Shown: positions 11,705-24,435, numbered from the stretch's first letter. The stretch: 64,000 bases of DNA from Physcia stellaris (GCA_018902385.1 JABSSW010000014.1:186001-250000), one strand, 5' to 3'. Notes: generated from the sequence alone by a model not told the origin. Numbers and translations: made by a program.

Positions 11705-12550
11705 ATGCTTTTCTCCAGTTCACTTCTCCTTGCGCTGGCCGCAGGCGCCATAGCTCTCCCCAGCTCCGAACCACCCTCCAAGAGATCCCCCGCATTCTCC
11801 TTCCCTACATTCTCCATCCCGAGTTTCCCGGGAGGAGGAGGAAGCACCGGAGGCTTCGGCGGCAGCGGCTCGAGCACCGCAAACGACGTGACCAACAAGG
11901 CTGCCTGCAAAGCCATCACCGTCATCTTCGCCCGCGGCACCGGCGAGTCCGGCAACATTGGCTCCGTCATCGGGCCCCCTCTCCTGAAGGCATTGCAGGC
12001 CAAGGTCGGTGCTGCCAAGGTCGCGTTCCAGGGCGTGCCGTATCCGGCCAGCGCAGCTGTAAGTTACCCTTTATTTTAGTATGCGTTACGATTTAACTGA
12101 TGTCTGATGCAGGGCAATGCCAACGGAGGCGGCAACGGTGGGGCGCTGATGACCTCGCTCGTCCAGCAGGCGCTGCAACAGTGCCCCGACACCAAGGTCG
12201 TCATCTCGGGGTACTCGCAGGGCGGGTCCGTGGTGCACAAAGCCGGCCCTTCGCTTTCGGCTACTCCCCCGCTGCCGGTACGTTTTATCCCTCCAGCCTC
12301 CATTTCCTTACAAGTGTAGTGTAGCTGATTTCGAGGTTTTTTATTCTTAGCTGTTATTTTCGGAGACCCACAGAATGGCCAAGCGGTCGCTAATGTCCCG
12401 GCGTCGAAGCTGAAGGAGTATTGCGCGCAGGGAGACGGGGTTTGCGGTACGCCGAGGACGTTTGCGATTACTAGTGCTCATCTCTCGTATGGGAACAACG
12501 CGGCTGATGCGGCGAGTTTCATTTCTTCGGCTACGGGGGTTACTGCGTAG
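11705..12550 (+). CDS. Secreted cutinase (CE5), frame broken as assembled
   Basis: Three exons: about 11705..12060, 12115..12277 and 12351..12550. A signal peptide (MLFSSSLLLALAAGAIALP) is followed by a Gly/Ser-rich linker and the cutinase domain. It has the oxyanion region VIFARGTGESGNIGS, the nucleophile Ser in GYSQGGSVVH, the catalytic Asp region YCAQGDGVCG and the catalytic His in TSAHLSYG. Cutinases hydrolyse cutin and other polyester or short ester bonds outside the cell. The second exon ends in phase 0, but the last exon (VIFGDPQNGQAV onward) needs phase 1, so the frame is off by one. A CCCCC run at 12266-12270 in the second exon is the likely site, either as a real mutation or as a lost base in the assembly. 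Confidence 0.85.
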
Positions 12551-14038
12551 AGCACAGTGTGGGGAGTGGATTATTCGGATGGGAGGTTGTCGAGCTGGCG
12601 GGTGTGCGCTCGATGTTGTTCATGTATATAGCAAAAGTAGTCTTGGTTGGATGGGTTTTGTTAGGAGATGGTCGGTTCGTTGCAGACACTGCATACATAT
12701 ACATATAGTTTGAAGATTCTACTTCTTTTTATCTCTTCTTTTCTGTCTCCACCTCCGACCCTCTCCCACGGGAAAATCTCAATATATCGTTGAGAGTCTT
12801 GGATGGTTCATCCAAGCGGATGACCCTCGATGGGCACGACGCTTTTATCTACATGAGTTAATTTGCTAAGATTCATGGGGTTTGGAGGAGACTCGAGCTA
12901 GGGACATAGGCAAGTCGCCTCCCAATTGTTATCTCTCATTTTGTAGTTCTGGTGACGGGGTGATATCCGTCTTGCTGGGCATGGGGGGCGGATATTTTTG
13001 GATGTTGAGGATGTGAAGTGGCTTGCTTGAGATTGGATCTTTATGGCAAGCATTAGATTTGGTTGGTGAACTCTCGTTTTTCTTTTCGATTTTTGTTTTC
13101 CCCGAGATATGTGCTTGTGACTACTGGTAGGGCACAGAAGATACTTGGGCAGTAGAGGAGGAGCATAATAGGCAAGAACGGTTTGCGAGAGGGGCAATCA
13201 AAAAGTAGTGTAGTCTTGATAGAGCTGATCTTGATAGCACAACCCTAAAATATCATTTTTCTTTTTTTCTTTCTTCTTCGAAGCTATATCCAATATACAT
13301 GCCAAATCAGTGTCTTATTTCTGCTTTCTTTCGGATCACTGGATCTGGAAAGTAGATGCTGCAGGTCCAGCGAAGTGAGACTCAGCTTGGTATGAGCCAA
13401 TCAGGCGTTAGTCCTTCCCGTCCGGACGGTGGTTTCTGGCGTGAGCGGCATGACGAGCATCTTTCATCCGATCTTCCTGATCCTTTCGGCTCCCCACACT
13501 CTAACGATCCTACCACCAATGACGGCCGCGAGCTATACCTATGTGCCGAGAGACCGTTACGTTGGGCTCCTGCGGGGAAAATACCAATCCAGTCACCAAG
13601 CATGCGTCCCAAGCTCTTGGGAATCGCCCATAGCTTTGGCAGAGAGAAAAGAAGCTTTTCAACGTCCTGGCCGTTGGGGTGCCAGCTCGTCGGGACCTTT
13701 ACTTACCTGTGTTTAGTTACGATATTGATAGGCGCTCAGGTAGAAGCTTTGGAGCAGGCTCTTTACGCTCGAGATGGATGAATTAGATGCCGTTTGTGGG
13801 TGCCGTGATCATCACTACCTAGTATTCGGGCAGAGTAGCATCGTCCACCTCAAGTCAATCAGACCGGGGCTTGAGCCGCGGTACTTTCTAGGTTGGTGAA
13901 ACCGTCGTCACCTCTTTCGATATTTCCAATTGCACCCTTTTTCCCTCTTCGTCTTATTCCTGCTCCATCTCTTTCTTCAGCGTTCTTGGATTTCTTTCAT
14001 ACAATCTGTAGAGCAATTGCAAATATCAGCCGTACAAG
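12551..14038. other. Intergenic, no convincing gene
   Basis: 3' region of the cutinase gene and 5' region of the aquaporin gene. A 141-residue plus-strand frame at 13,356-13,781 has no recognisable features. T-rich tracts occur around 13,250-13,290. Confidence 0.45.
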
Positions 14039-15349
14039 ATGGCGGACGATCACCAAATGCGGCGGTTGCAGACCCATGACTGTACGTCATCTTAATAACC
14101 CCATTAATCTCTACCTTATTGATGACTATGTAGTGGAGCTTGGAGCAACCGAAGCTGTTCAACAGCACATGTCAAGGCATGTCGTGGCCACCAAACCTGT
14201 CTCTCAAAGAAAGCTCGATTTCGAGCACAAGAGACCTCGCATCTTGAGAGAATGCATGGCCGAGGCGACAGGCGTGTTCTTTTACGTGTAAGATTGGATC
14301 CACCGTTCGCCGAGATATTAGGAACTGACATCGTGCTTCTCCAGGTTTCCCGGTATCGCAGCCATTGCAACATTCACCCTGAACCTTGAATCCCCCATCG
14401 GCGTCGCGGCCTTTGGCGGGATTTTTCCGATTGGTTGGGCTTTTGCCATTGGTATTGCCTTCGCCATCATAACATGTGCTTCGACATCTGGTGGACATTT
14501 CAATCCTGCCATCACGATTTGCTTCGCTGTGTGGCAAGGCTTCCCGTGGAAAAAGGTGCCTCACTATATCTTCTCGCAGATCTTCGGCTCCTTCATGGCT
14601 GGACTGCTGTTGATGGGCATGTATTGGCCGGAGATTGAAGAATTCAAAGCCGCGAGCATCGCTTCTGGAAAAGGCTTGGTGTACAATACTGGACCTGCTA
14701 GCATCCTCTGCACGTTCCCAAACCCCACTCAGACGAATTTAGGGTATCTGTTCTTAACGGAATTCTTCGTCGACAGCTACATTGGAATCGTCATCTGGGC
14801 GTGTCTCGACCCTGCGAATCCTTTTGTTGGCCCTACTAGCGCACCCTTCGCCATCGGCCTGGCATACGCTTGTATGGTCTGGGGATTCGCCGATATCGCC
14901 ATCTCAACGAATCTTGCTCGTGACTTGGGAACGCGGATCGTGGCCGCTATCTTCTTTGGCGGCGAAGCGTTTTCCTATCTGAATTATTCCTGGATCGCAA
15001 TTTTGGTCAACGTCCCCGCTACTCTTTTTGCGACTGGCTACTATGAATTCCTTATGCGTGACTCGCTGAGCAAGATTGGCAAAGGTCATGCTGTGCATGA
15101 ACATGGAGAAGAGGGTTTGAAGAGGCATATCACGAAAACAGTAGGTTCCCTTGCTGCGTACCTGGTTGGTACTCTATTCGTGCACGAACGAGGCGGTAGC
15201 ACCACTTTGACAGCGCTGAAGCTAATACGTAAATCTGAATATAGGGTGTCATTGAAACAGGGGCGGCGAACGTGCTGCGAGGAGACGATACTAATGGCTC
15301 CTCTGAGGACAGCGGTATGGGTAAGCGGGACAGAGATCACATACTCTAG
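14039..15349 (+). CDS. Aquaporin/aquaglyceroporin-like channel (MIP family)
   Basis: Four exons, join(14039..14081, 14134..14287, 14345..15140, 15245..15349), give 365 residues with phase kept throughout. The core has the six-helix MIP layout. The first half carries the pore motif SGGHFNPAI after FAIITCASTS. The second half carries ISTNLARDLGTR, where NLA replaces the usual NPA and Thr-Arg follows in place of Gly-Pro-Arg. The Asp after ARD and the nearby Arg of the selectivity filter are kept. Yeast Fps1 also has a changed NPA pair ending in NLA, so a glycerol or small-solute channel in the plasma membrane is plausible. The soluble N-terminus (about 75 residues) and the acidic Ser/Gly-rich C-terminus are typical of fungal members. 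The last exon is my best fit but less certain. Confidence 0.85.
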
Positions 15350-16151
15350 ATATATCTATGGAAATTACTCTGTTGTCAGAAGCATTAAACGATAACGGGA
15401 GAGACCAAGCTTTTGGAGTATCCAGATTGCATAAGTGAGACGCTCTGATATGATTATAAACCCAGGAAGACACGACGGATTGTGAGGAACACAAGATGTG
15501 GATGAGGGGCTTTGGATGCGCGGTAGATTACACTGTACATATTGCTTGTATATAACCACTGAGAAAAATCAAGAAATCAGTTGCCAGTCGAAAAGAATGA
15601 GACAGTGGAAGGAACAGGGTCCTGATGATCTTTCATAAAGGCGATCACTATGGTTTCTGAGCAGCCGCTCTGGAATTTATGGACCTTTTCGACGGAGCGG
15701 CGACAGAAGGCTATTTCTATGCCTTTGGCACCTTTGACTTCTGATGGTACTTTTGGCCCAGACAGACTCGGATGCACTTGGAAACCAGCATTAAAGAATC
15801 AACGACAGTGTGAGTAGTAGTAGAGGTCACGGTGGTCGCGCGGATGTTCTTTGTCTGATGGATGGCTTGGCGCGCTAGTGGATAAGGCTAGGATACATCA
15901 GGAAGCCTGTTTATCTCGGTCTCGAACACGAAGAACACGAAGGTACAACCCCACGCGTCATGTTCGAGCTCGACGGTATGTGCTGGGCCCGGAGTGCTTC
16001 CTGCTTCGTGATGACATGTCTGTCTCTTAAGTGTTTAAAGTACTAATACAGCTATGTTTATACGGCAGTTTAGTAAACCAAAATAATGTACTAACCACTC
16101 GGAAAAGTAAACAAACCACCTTTCGCAGGTACATCCTTGCGATAATCGGCC
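15350..16151. other. Intergenic, no gene seen
   Basis: Contains the 3' side of the aquaporin gene and the promoter side of the Cdc11/Nud1 gene. Short antisense frames have no recognisable features. Confidence 0.5.
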
Positions 16152-19100
16152 ATGGATCAATTATTCGATTCTCTCTCGGAAGACTGGATTTCGCAACCCC
16201 GCTCTCCTCAATCCAATCAAGCGTCTCCACCTTCTGTGCGGGATAGTCCCAGTCAATCGAGCAATGCCTCTCAGAGTCGCATACCCCGCTACCAGCGCCG
16301 AACGTCTTCGCAACTGATGTCCTCGAAACGACCAGATGCGCAGCAAAGAAGGTCTTCGGCGCCGTCGCATGAGATGAAGAAACTTCCTCTGAGCGAGAAG
16401 ACATCATCTACCCTCAATACCTTCAATAGTAAATCCCGCTCTAATGGCCTTGGCAAAATTAACGACTCCAGCCCGACGCCAGTCAAAGCGCCGAAGCGGG
16501 GAGGTACGAAAGCATCTGTACGATCCTTACCACAGGACACGATTCAGCATAAGCCCTCTCAACTATCACCCTTGAAGGCTCATGTTGAAAATGGAACGCC
16601 AGAGTGGAAGCGAAGGCTCAAGAATCATACTGGCTCAGGAGACCAGCAGGATCTTTTCAGCCCTATTGGCCTTGAGAGCGTATTCAGACCTCCTACTGTC
16701 AAGAATAAAGGAGAGAAAAAGAAGGGGCCACGATATCAGCCGGTTGCTGCGAACGACATTCCTTCAAGTCCTCCACCACTGCCTTCTAGGTTACGCAAAA
16801 TGTCTGAAAAACTGGGCGACGAAGAACCCCACGAGAAAGAAGAGGTACTCAAATACTCGAATAATTCTATAGACGAGTCTGAAGAAGATACGGAGGGCAA
16901 TGCTAAAGAGGGACAACCGCCGAATGAGCCGCAATTGGACGACAAACGGAGGGTGAAGCAACCTTTGCAGAGACCTGTTCAGAAACCTCGAGGTGTACCT
17001 CAAAGACAAACGGATGACCCACAAAGCCCACGTATGACGCCTCGACTTCCATCATATGACCACAACACCAGGTCAGGATCTAGCACTTCTCAAACAAGCC
17101 AAAATCACAAAGCGTCGCCGATGGATTCTGACCATGTTCCCCCATCTGAACGAAGTAGAGTTACTAGCGGACAGACTGAAGACTGCGACGAAAAGTTCAG
17201 CCCCTACTTCGTGTCTCGCCAGCATACTGTTGATGGACGCGTGGATTATACCCCGGTAAAAAATATGAATGAATTTCTTAAGATGATGGGTGAACCCAAG
17301 CATGAGCATGAGCAAATACCGACCTCACCTGCAAGCGACAATGGCATCAGCTATGCTCGGGCCCATTCGTCGACCGTGTCTCTAGACGCAAAAATACCTG
17401 ATAGTGATAACACAAGTCACTCCTTGCCCGAAAACTTATCGCACGGTACTGAATCTTTCGTCGCAAATGGTGGTTTCGTTAATTCCCGGCGTGGTGGCCG
17501 ATCTCAGGAAGGATCTTTTCTGAGGCGATCCCTCAGCCCCCCATCATCTCCATCGTCTGCCCTAGTGGGCTTTGATGCGCCCGGCCCTCCGGAACCAAGC
17601 CAGATCCAGGTTCAGGACGAGGAAGCTCTTAATTTGGCAGAGCCCGCAACTCCTGGACGTCAGACTGAGGGCGATGCCAACAGTTCCGAGAGACCAAGAT
17701 CATCTGGAAGTCCGCTAAAGCTTTTCGACAAGTATGATACCTTCACAAACGATCGTTTGCAAAGACGGATGAGTAAATTCGAAGAAACTGTACCTGAGAG
17801 CATTGACGACGGCAGTGCCTTCGACCAATCCCGGATTGACGACGAGCAGTTGGGTGAGCGAAAGAAAAGCATCACCTTGTTTGGCAGGTCTACGAATAGC
17901 GGAGGCTCCCGTGTTAGTAGCTTTGGTGATGGTCAGCTGAATGATCATCCCTTCGAGTCCTTTCCTTCTCCGCCTTTCAATCGCGAACGACAGAAATACC
18001 TGGATAGGCCTAATCAGAAGCCTGGAGACTTTAGATTTATACGCGCTTCGGAAGAAGAACTCGCTCGATTATCAGAATCTGAGCGTAACGTCCTCGCCAG
18101 CGGTTCTGGAGAGGCCCAAGTGGCAGAACAGTACGAAGATAAATTTGAAGAGGATGTGACCCACACTGCTAATGGCAAGCGACTACCTTGTTCACCAGCT
18201 AAAGACCCAAAGCGAAAACGACGTCGGACATTGGGCAGCTCTGAAGAGGCAGAAATGGTCTCACTCCATACTCGGAAAGAAAGCACATCATCTCCTGCGC
18301 CAACATCATCGATACTAGGACGGAAACGAAAGGATGCTCTGTATGATGGCGGTGTCCAGGTGGCTGATCCAAACGTCCTAGCAATGCGTCAGATACTGAG
18401 GCCGAGAAATCCCACCCCAAGCCAACATCCGTCATGTCGTGACAGTTCGAGCAAAGAAAGCATCTCAACATCAGGGCAAACATTGCAGCATCCTCCTGAC
18501 CCTAAGTACACCGGAACTCGTGGATCAAGAGAAGCTCTCAACCCACCAACGGAGAAGCTTGCCGGAGAAATAGCCAGTCTCGCGTCAGACATGGTGAAAG
18601 AGCTCTCAGGAAGCACACGAAAGCCTTCTGTGAACACCGCAGATTTCTTCAACGAAGCGCAGCAGATCATGCAACTTATCCGATCCCGTGCGCGACCAGT
18701 GAGCGAGGACATTACCGAAGAAGAGCCTGCAGCGGACCTAGAAGAAGAGTATGAAGACTCTTTGTATCCAGAGTCAACAAAAGAGGAGTTCTCAAGACCG
18801 CCCAGCAGGGAAGGGGGAAGTCTACGAAGGCTGAGGCAACCAGCCAAGCTAGACGCCAGAATCGTCAGCCAGCTACGCAAATACGAAGAAAAGACTGATG
18901 TAGGAATGACTTTATCATCTTCATTGAAATCGCTGAAAATGGGACTGCCAAATGATACTGCAATGACCATCGAGCTAAAGGACATCGCGAGACAACAAGA
19001 CCAAGACATGGAAAGCGATCCAAACATTCGAATTATTGAGCGAAAACGCGGTAATTCATCCTCGGAAACCGTAGTCCCTGCCTTGACCAACGGCATTCAA

Positions 19101-21915
19101 CCCTCATCAGTTGGATCACATTCTACATCAGGTCCATCAACAGGTCAGTCTATCCCTACGAACTCCTCTCGTGGCTCTCGAAACAAAGCCGTCATTGCAC
19201 CCGAGACAGTCGCTCATCTGCTGTCCGACCAAGTTGCTGGTATGACATTCGATCACGAAAAGCAAGTCTGGGTAAAATCTAGAAGCTCGTCAAAAGCAGC
19301 TGGCGAAGATATGAGGTTTGATGCTAATGATGAGATCACTGAGGATGAGCTTGGTGGTATCCCAGATTTAAGCGTCGATGAGATAGAGGAGCTACGTAGG
19401 ATTAAGATGATAGGACCACCTCGAAAGACTATTGCTTCGATGTCTGGTCATGTCGCCGATCTTGAGCATGCAGAAGCAAGTCAAGAGGTCCCAACAGGCT
19501 CTGAACAGCCGGCAGGATTGAGCTCTAGACCTCAGACAGCCGATGGCACCCAGACAAATACTCACGACGCAAGCTCAGCTCCATCCAAGTTGTCTCGCTT
19601 TGCATCAACCGGTCCAATGCCTGAGACTAGAGCAACTTCCTGGGGCGATGAAGAGTCCAGACGCAAAGCAGAGCAATCCCAAGCGCCGGATCGCTCCTGG
19701 CACTTTCAACACACTGAGGATGGACATGCCGAAGAGGTTGAGCATGAAATTAGCATACTTGAGGGTCGCGTCTCTATCACGCCTAGACACACAACGCATC
19801 GACAACCAAGAGCTGTCACAGTGACATTTTCTTCGCCTTTAGTCGACCATATAGAAGCGTCCTATTTTCGTAGTGAAGAATCCGCACTACAGGAAGAGAG
19901 GAGCGCTCTGGATCCGGATGATTCTCCCGTCCGAAAAGCGAGTAACACAAGAGTCGCATCTGTCGCACGGCGGACATCTGGTGGCTTTGGTCGAAAATCA
20001 GCTTATCGTTCTTCATCCCGTCGAATGTCCGTTGGTAACCAATCATACATTGCTCGTCCGATGTCTCGTCTAGATGAACAGGATGAGATGTCGATGGTCC
20101 ATATCCCACATGCTGTTTCACTCAACCTGGCAGCATCAACACCATTACCCACACGAAGCCAGGCATTGATCGTCCCTACCGCTGGCTTGGAGTCTACAAG
20201 TGTGACATTTCAGCTTAGTCCATTGCCTGATTTTACTGTGCATCAGGTGGATAGATCTTTGGATCAGAATAACGCCACTGAGCCACTGCTTTCTGAGAGA
20301 TCTGTATCTCAAGCTACTCAAGAGATGGTCAAGAAGCTAACCGACGTGGAGCCGTACGAGCCTTACTGGGACTATCTGCGAGCAATCGACTTGCACGAAA
20401 GGAATATCGCTAGCCTGCACATGCTTCGTGATTTCTGCGGCCGACTTGAAGAATTGGATGTCTCGAACAACGAACTGAGAGAGTTGACTGGAGCCCCTTC
20501 CACCCTGAGACACCTGAGGATTCGGCATAATTGCCTATCGAATCTCACAGCATGGAACCATTTACACAATCTTCAGTACTTGGATGTTTCTGGCAACCAG
20601 CTTCGGAATCTGAATGGCTTCCAAAGCTTAGTACATCTGAGAGAACTTCGAGTGGATAATAATCAGATCGAGGACATCCAGGGTGTACTTGGGTTGGATG
20701 GCCTTCTACGGCTCAGTGTGAGGGGCAATCAGCTTGAGAAGGTTGACTTCGAGAATAGCGACATGTAAGCATACGAAAGGTTGGCGATGTAGTTGTGCTA
20801 ATAGAAATCAGAACACGGCTTACAGATCTTGATCTTCGAGGTAACAAGCTCGTCAAAGTCTCAGGCCTACATCAGCTACGAGCCTTACAGCATCTTCATC
20901 TAGGTAAGCAGCATCCTATCCTTAAAAAACTTAAATTAATAGGACTAATCTTGATCATAGGCAACAATAAGCTCTCAGATTTCGCACCCTCTCTATCCCT
21001 CCCACACCTCGAAACACTAGATCTCGCATCAAACAGCCTATCAACCATCAATCTCAATCCTCTACCCAACCTGCGCACTCTTAACATCGATCAAAACTCC
21101 ATCTCCCACTTACCCTCCCTCTCCACCCTCCGCCAGCTCCACACCCTCTCTTGGCGCTCTCAATCCCTTTCTCCAGGCTCCGAGATCCATCACGAGTCCT
21201 GCCACAATCTGACCAACCTCTACCTTTCCGGAAACACCCTTTCCTCTTTCACCTTCCACCCCGACACAGCCCCATTCTTCAACCTGCAAGTCCTCGAATT
21301 AGCCTCCACAGGTCTCCAAACCCTACCTGAAGACTTCGGCCTCCAGTGCCCGAATCTGCGCACCCTGAACCTTAACTTCAACGCCATCCGAGACCTGCGA
21401 CCACTGCTCGGCATCGCCAGACTCGAAAGGCTGTATTTGGCGGGCAATCGGATCGAGAGGTTGAGGCGTACGGCTGCGGTCTTGGAGAGGGTGGGCAAGG
21501 GCCTGAGGGAAGTGGATATGAGGGCCTGTCCGCTGACGGTGGGGTTCTACGTGCCTCCTTCGCAATCCCAATCCCCGGACGACGACAAGCGCCTCATCCT
21601 CTCCGACTCTAACCCCTCGGACAACTGGACGGAAGAGAAGAAAGCATTTCTCCTCCCCCTCTAATGGATAGGGAAAGCGATAAAGCGGACAGGGAACGAT
21701 TGGATGAGGATACGAAGATCCGGAGGAGGGTGTATGAGATGCTGCTCGTGAGCGCGTGTCCGAGCCTGAAGGTCCTGGATGGGATGCAGGTTTGTAGGGG
21801 GGATGTTGGTCGCAGGGATGGGGTTTGGGAGCGGCTTGTTGAGTTGGGCGTGCTGAGGCGGAGGGGAGATGGGGGTGGGGATGAGAGGGGGATGAGGGGG
21901 AAGGAAGATGATTGA
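16152..21915 (+). CDS. cdc11: SIN/MEN scaffold protein Cdc11/Nud1 family (LRR protein), frame broken near the end
   Basis: Exons 16152..20764, 20812..20903 and 20961 onward. The first about 1,400 residues are disordered, Ser/Pro-rich and full of basic-phosphosite-like motifs, as in septation-network scaffolds. From EPYEPYWDYLRAIDLHERNI on, a run of leucine-rich repeats (LEELDVSNNELRELTG, LQYLDVSGNQLRNLNG, LTDLDLRGNKLVKVSG and more) continues to about 21,520. Cdc11/Nud1 anchors the GTPase-kinase cascade that triggers septation or mitotic exit at the spindle pole body. After FLLPL the frame meets TAA (21,662-21,664). The expected C-terminal cap (ERLDEDTKIRRRVYEMLL to WERLVELGVL) continues at once in another frame to 21,915. 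The break lies next to a CCCCC run. Without that cap the LRR domain would be cut short. Confidence 0.88.
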
Positions 21916-22319
21916 GGCTTCTGGAGTTGGAGTTGGTGGTGAGGTGGCTGGAGAAGGTGGGGGTGGGGGTGGAGAGGTGTGTGTTTGATATCCCATCCTC
22001 CCTCACCCCCTGATACAGGGATTCGATGATAGCGAGTGGGCATTGCCGCCCTTAATTGTGTTTTTCTTGAGGGGGCGTGCGTCATCATGTATATGAAAAG
22101 TTAGAGAGGACGTGATGAGAATATATTTCCCTCGATGCAGCACAGTCCTTACTCACGATCCATCAATGAATACGCTTGGTCATGGAGATTTTCGGGAGAT
22201 TGGAATACCCTACAAGCGTTTTTTTTCTCTCTTTGCTTTCCGTTTTGGTCAGAGATTGATTGCTCGTGTATGTGTTCTCGAAGGGCGGGGGGAGGGGGAG
22301 GGGGTGTTGATGTAACACT
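21916..22319. other. Intergenic between converging genes
   Basis: 3' flanks of the Cdc11/Nud1 gene and the agmatinase-like gene. Contains G-rich tracts (around 21,950 and 22,290) but no supported gene. Confidence 0.5.
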
Positions 22320-22545
22320 GTAGATATCAGCGGAGGATGAGGAGGGCCGGGATGAAGAAGTGAGAAGCGGATGAACGGAGGGATGAGGGATTGAGAGAGT
22401 GAAGAATGAAGAAAGATGAAAGATGAAAGATGAAAGAAAAAAGAGAGAAGAAAGAAGAAGAAAAAGAGAGAATTGAAAATTGAAAATTGAAAATAGAGAT
22501 GAGAGGGATGAAAGAATGAGAGAGACGAAAGATAGGTGATTCTCG
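22320..22545. repeat. Polypurine tract (GA-rich, GATGAAA-like units)
   Basis: About 200 nt of the plus strand are almost only G and A, with short imperfect repeats such as AAAGATGAAAGATGAAAGAT and TTGAAAATTGAAAATTGAAA. It lies between two converging genes. Confidence 0.8.
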
Positions 22546-22694
22546 ATATGTTCGATGTTGTGTTTACATCTTATCGTGTCATGGACTCATGAATCCCGTC
22601 AGTCAGTCGCGAGCGTTTTCCCCTTCTTCCTTTCGTAATACGTATCTACTTTCCTCCCTCCCTCTCATCACCTTTCCCCCTTCCTCCATCCCCT

Positions 22695-24435
22695 CTACAA
22701 CTCGCCCCCATCCCCCTCCCCCTCTCCACCCTTTACAACCGTCCCACTCAGCGGCCCCCTCTTAACCATCATACTCATAACCTCAAACAGCACATCCGCG
22801 GCGGCCATGGTGGTATGCTCAGCATTAGTATCGTACGCGGGCGCGACCTCGACGATGTCGGCGGCGATGAAGTTGATGCCCTCGAGGCCGCGCAGGATGG
22901 TGCGCAGCTCGCGCGTGGACCAGCCGCCCGTTTCGGGCGTGCCGGTTGCGGGGGCGACTGTTTGGGGGAGGAGGTTAGTGGGGGTGTGATATGAAGTGAG
23001 GAGGGGGAGGGGGAGGGAGGGTGAAGGGGGAAGGGGTAATTGGGTAAAAGGGGTTAAGCGTCAATGGGTCAAATAGAGTAAGAAGACATACAAGCCGGAT
23101 CCAGCGTATCGATATCAATACTCAGATACACGGGCTTCTCGGTCCCGACTCTGTCCCTGATCTTCTTGATGATGCCCGCCGTGCCGATGGTGTCGATCTC
23201 GCGCGCTTCCGAGATCTCGAAGCCGCAGTAGCCGTCGTTTTCGTAGTCGCTGAGGCCGGACAGGGTGGTGCGGATGCCGGCGTGGATGTTGCTGTCGTTG
23301 GCTAGCAGGCCTTGCTCGTGGGCGTGGTAGAAGTAGGTTCCGTGGTTGATTGCCGCTTGCTCGGTGGGGGCGCCGCCGAAGACTTTAGGGCGCCAGGTGT
23401 CGCTGGAAGGAGAGGTTAGCTGGGTTTCTTGGAATAGGCTTGGGTTTAGAGAAGGACGCTTGGTGCATGTGTGAGTTGACGATGCGACCGCTCAGGCATT
23501 GCCGAGGGGTGGATTCGTCGAGTCACTATTCCGAAAGCGAGAACTCAAATATTAAAGTAGAGGTTCGGTGACTTACAGATGACTGTCAAAGTGGATGACA
23601 CTGACAGGTCCGTACGCCTTGTTGACGCTCCTCAGCAGAGGCAGCGTGATGGTATGGTCTCCGCCCAACGTGATGACTCTTGGCAAGGTCCTGCCTTTTA
23701 TAGATGGTCCCTTCTTCTTTGCGTCGGTAGCAGGCTCTCGACTTAGGAGCAGGTTGTGGCCGTCCTCGATCTGCTGGATCGCATACGCATTGTCGTATCT
23801 TGCATGGGTTAGGTCTTTCATGTGAATGGGACATGTAATTGCATACGAGGTGACCGGAATATCTCCACAGTCCAGCACGGTGGCCCAGGAATTGAACGGA
23901 TTGGTGTCGAGCGGGACATTGTATCCACCGCTGAATCGTACTTTGCGTGAGCCTTTTTCCACCGAAGACGTAAGCGTCCATTGGCCGGGATGACATACTA
24001 TAAATTGAGACGGCGAGAACCTTGTCTGATGCCAGTGGGTCCAAAGCGTGCTCCTGGGCGGTAGGAGGTTCCAGTGTCGAAGGGTGCACCTACATCGATC
24101 ACATTAGTCTCATGATCAGCCATCAATTGGGTCCCACTCTTACCTATGAATGCGATGTCGTATTTCTCCTGATCACTGGCAAGGCAAGGCCAGTACGGCA
24201 GACGCCCGAAGGTTGATATACCGGAGAAGACTGAGTCAGCCTGCGAAGATTAGCAAGGTCATCAATCACGCTGGTCGTGTACGTGCAATACCTGTGTACC
24301 GCCATCGCCTGGAATGCTGTTGTATGTATTATACCACAAGCTCTTGTGAGGCCCCGCAATTGGCTTTTGCTCGTGGTCGACGTGGGCAAAGGCCACCGCC
24401 GCAAGGCCCGAGAGACTAAAGAGGCAATTGAGCAT
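22695..24435 (-). CDS. Agmatinase-like ureohydrolase with signal peptide
   Basis: Seven exons, complement(22695..22957, 23092..23402, 23577..23798, 23847..23930, 23999..24089, 24144..24240, 24292..24435), give 403 residues with phase kept at all six GT-AG introns. The N-terminus (MLNCLFSLSGLAAVAFAHVD) is a likely signal peptide; an in-frame ATG 15 codons upstream is possible. The arginase fold is clear: APFDTGTSYRPGARFGP, the metal ligands in TLGGDHT and HFDSHLDTW, and SIDIDTLDPAFAPATGTPE. Members split agmatine (or a related guanidino compound) to urea and putrescine using two Mn ions. The leader suggests it works in the secretory pathway or outside the cell, unlike cytosolic arginase. The C-terminal tail is Gly/Glu-rich and not conserved. 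Confidence 0.9.

Noticed and set aside
13356-13781. 141-residue plus-strand frame
   Set aside because: No recognisable motif, no splice partners, and an equally long frame runs antisense.
18389-19096. 235-residue minus-strand frame inside the Cdc11/Nud1 gene
   Set aside because: It is antisense to a well-supported coding exon and has no family features.
21323-22006. Minus-strand Pro/His-rich frame over the 3' end of the Cdc11/Nud1 gene
   Set aside because: Antisense to leucine-rich repeat coding sequence; its low complexity reflects the G-rich plus strand.
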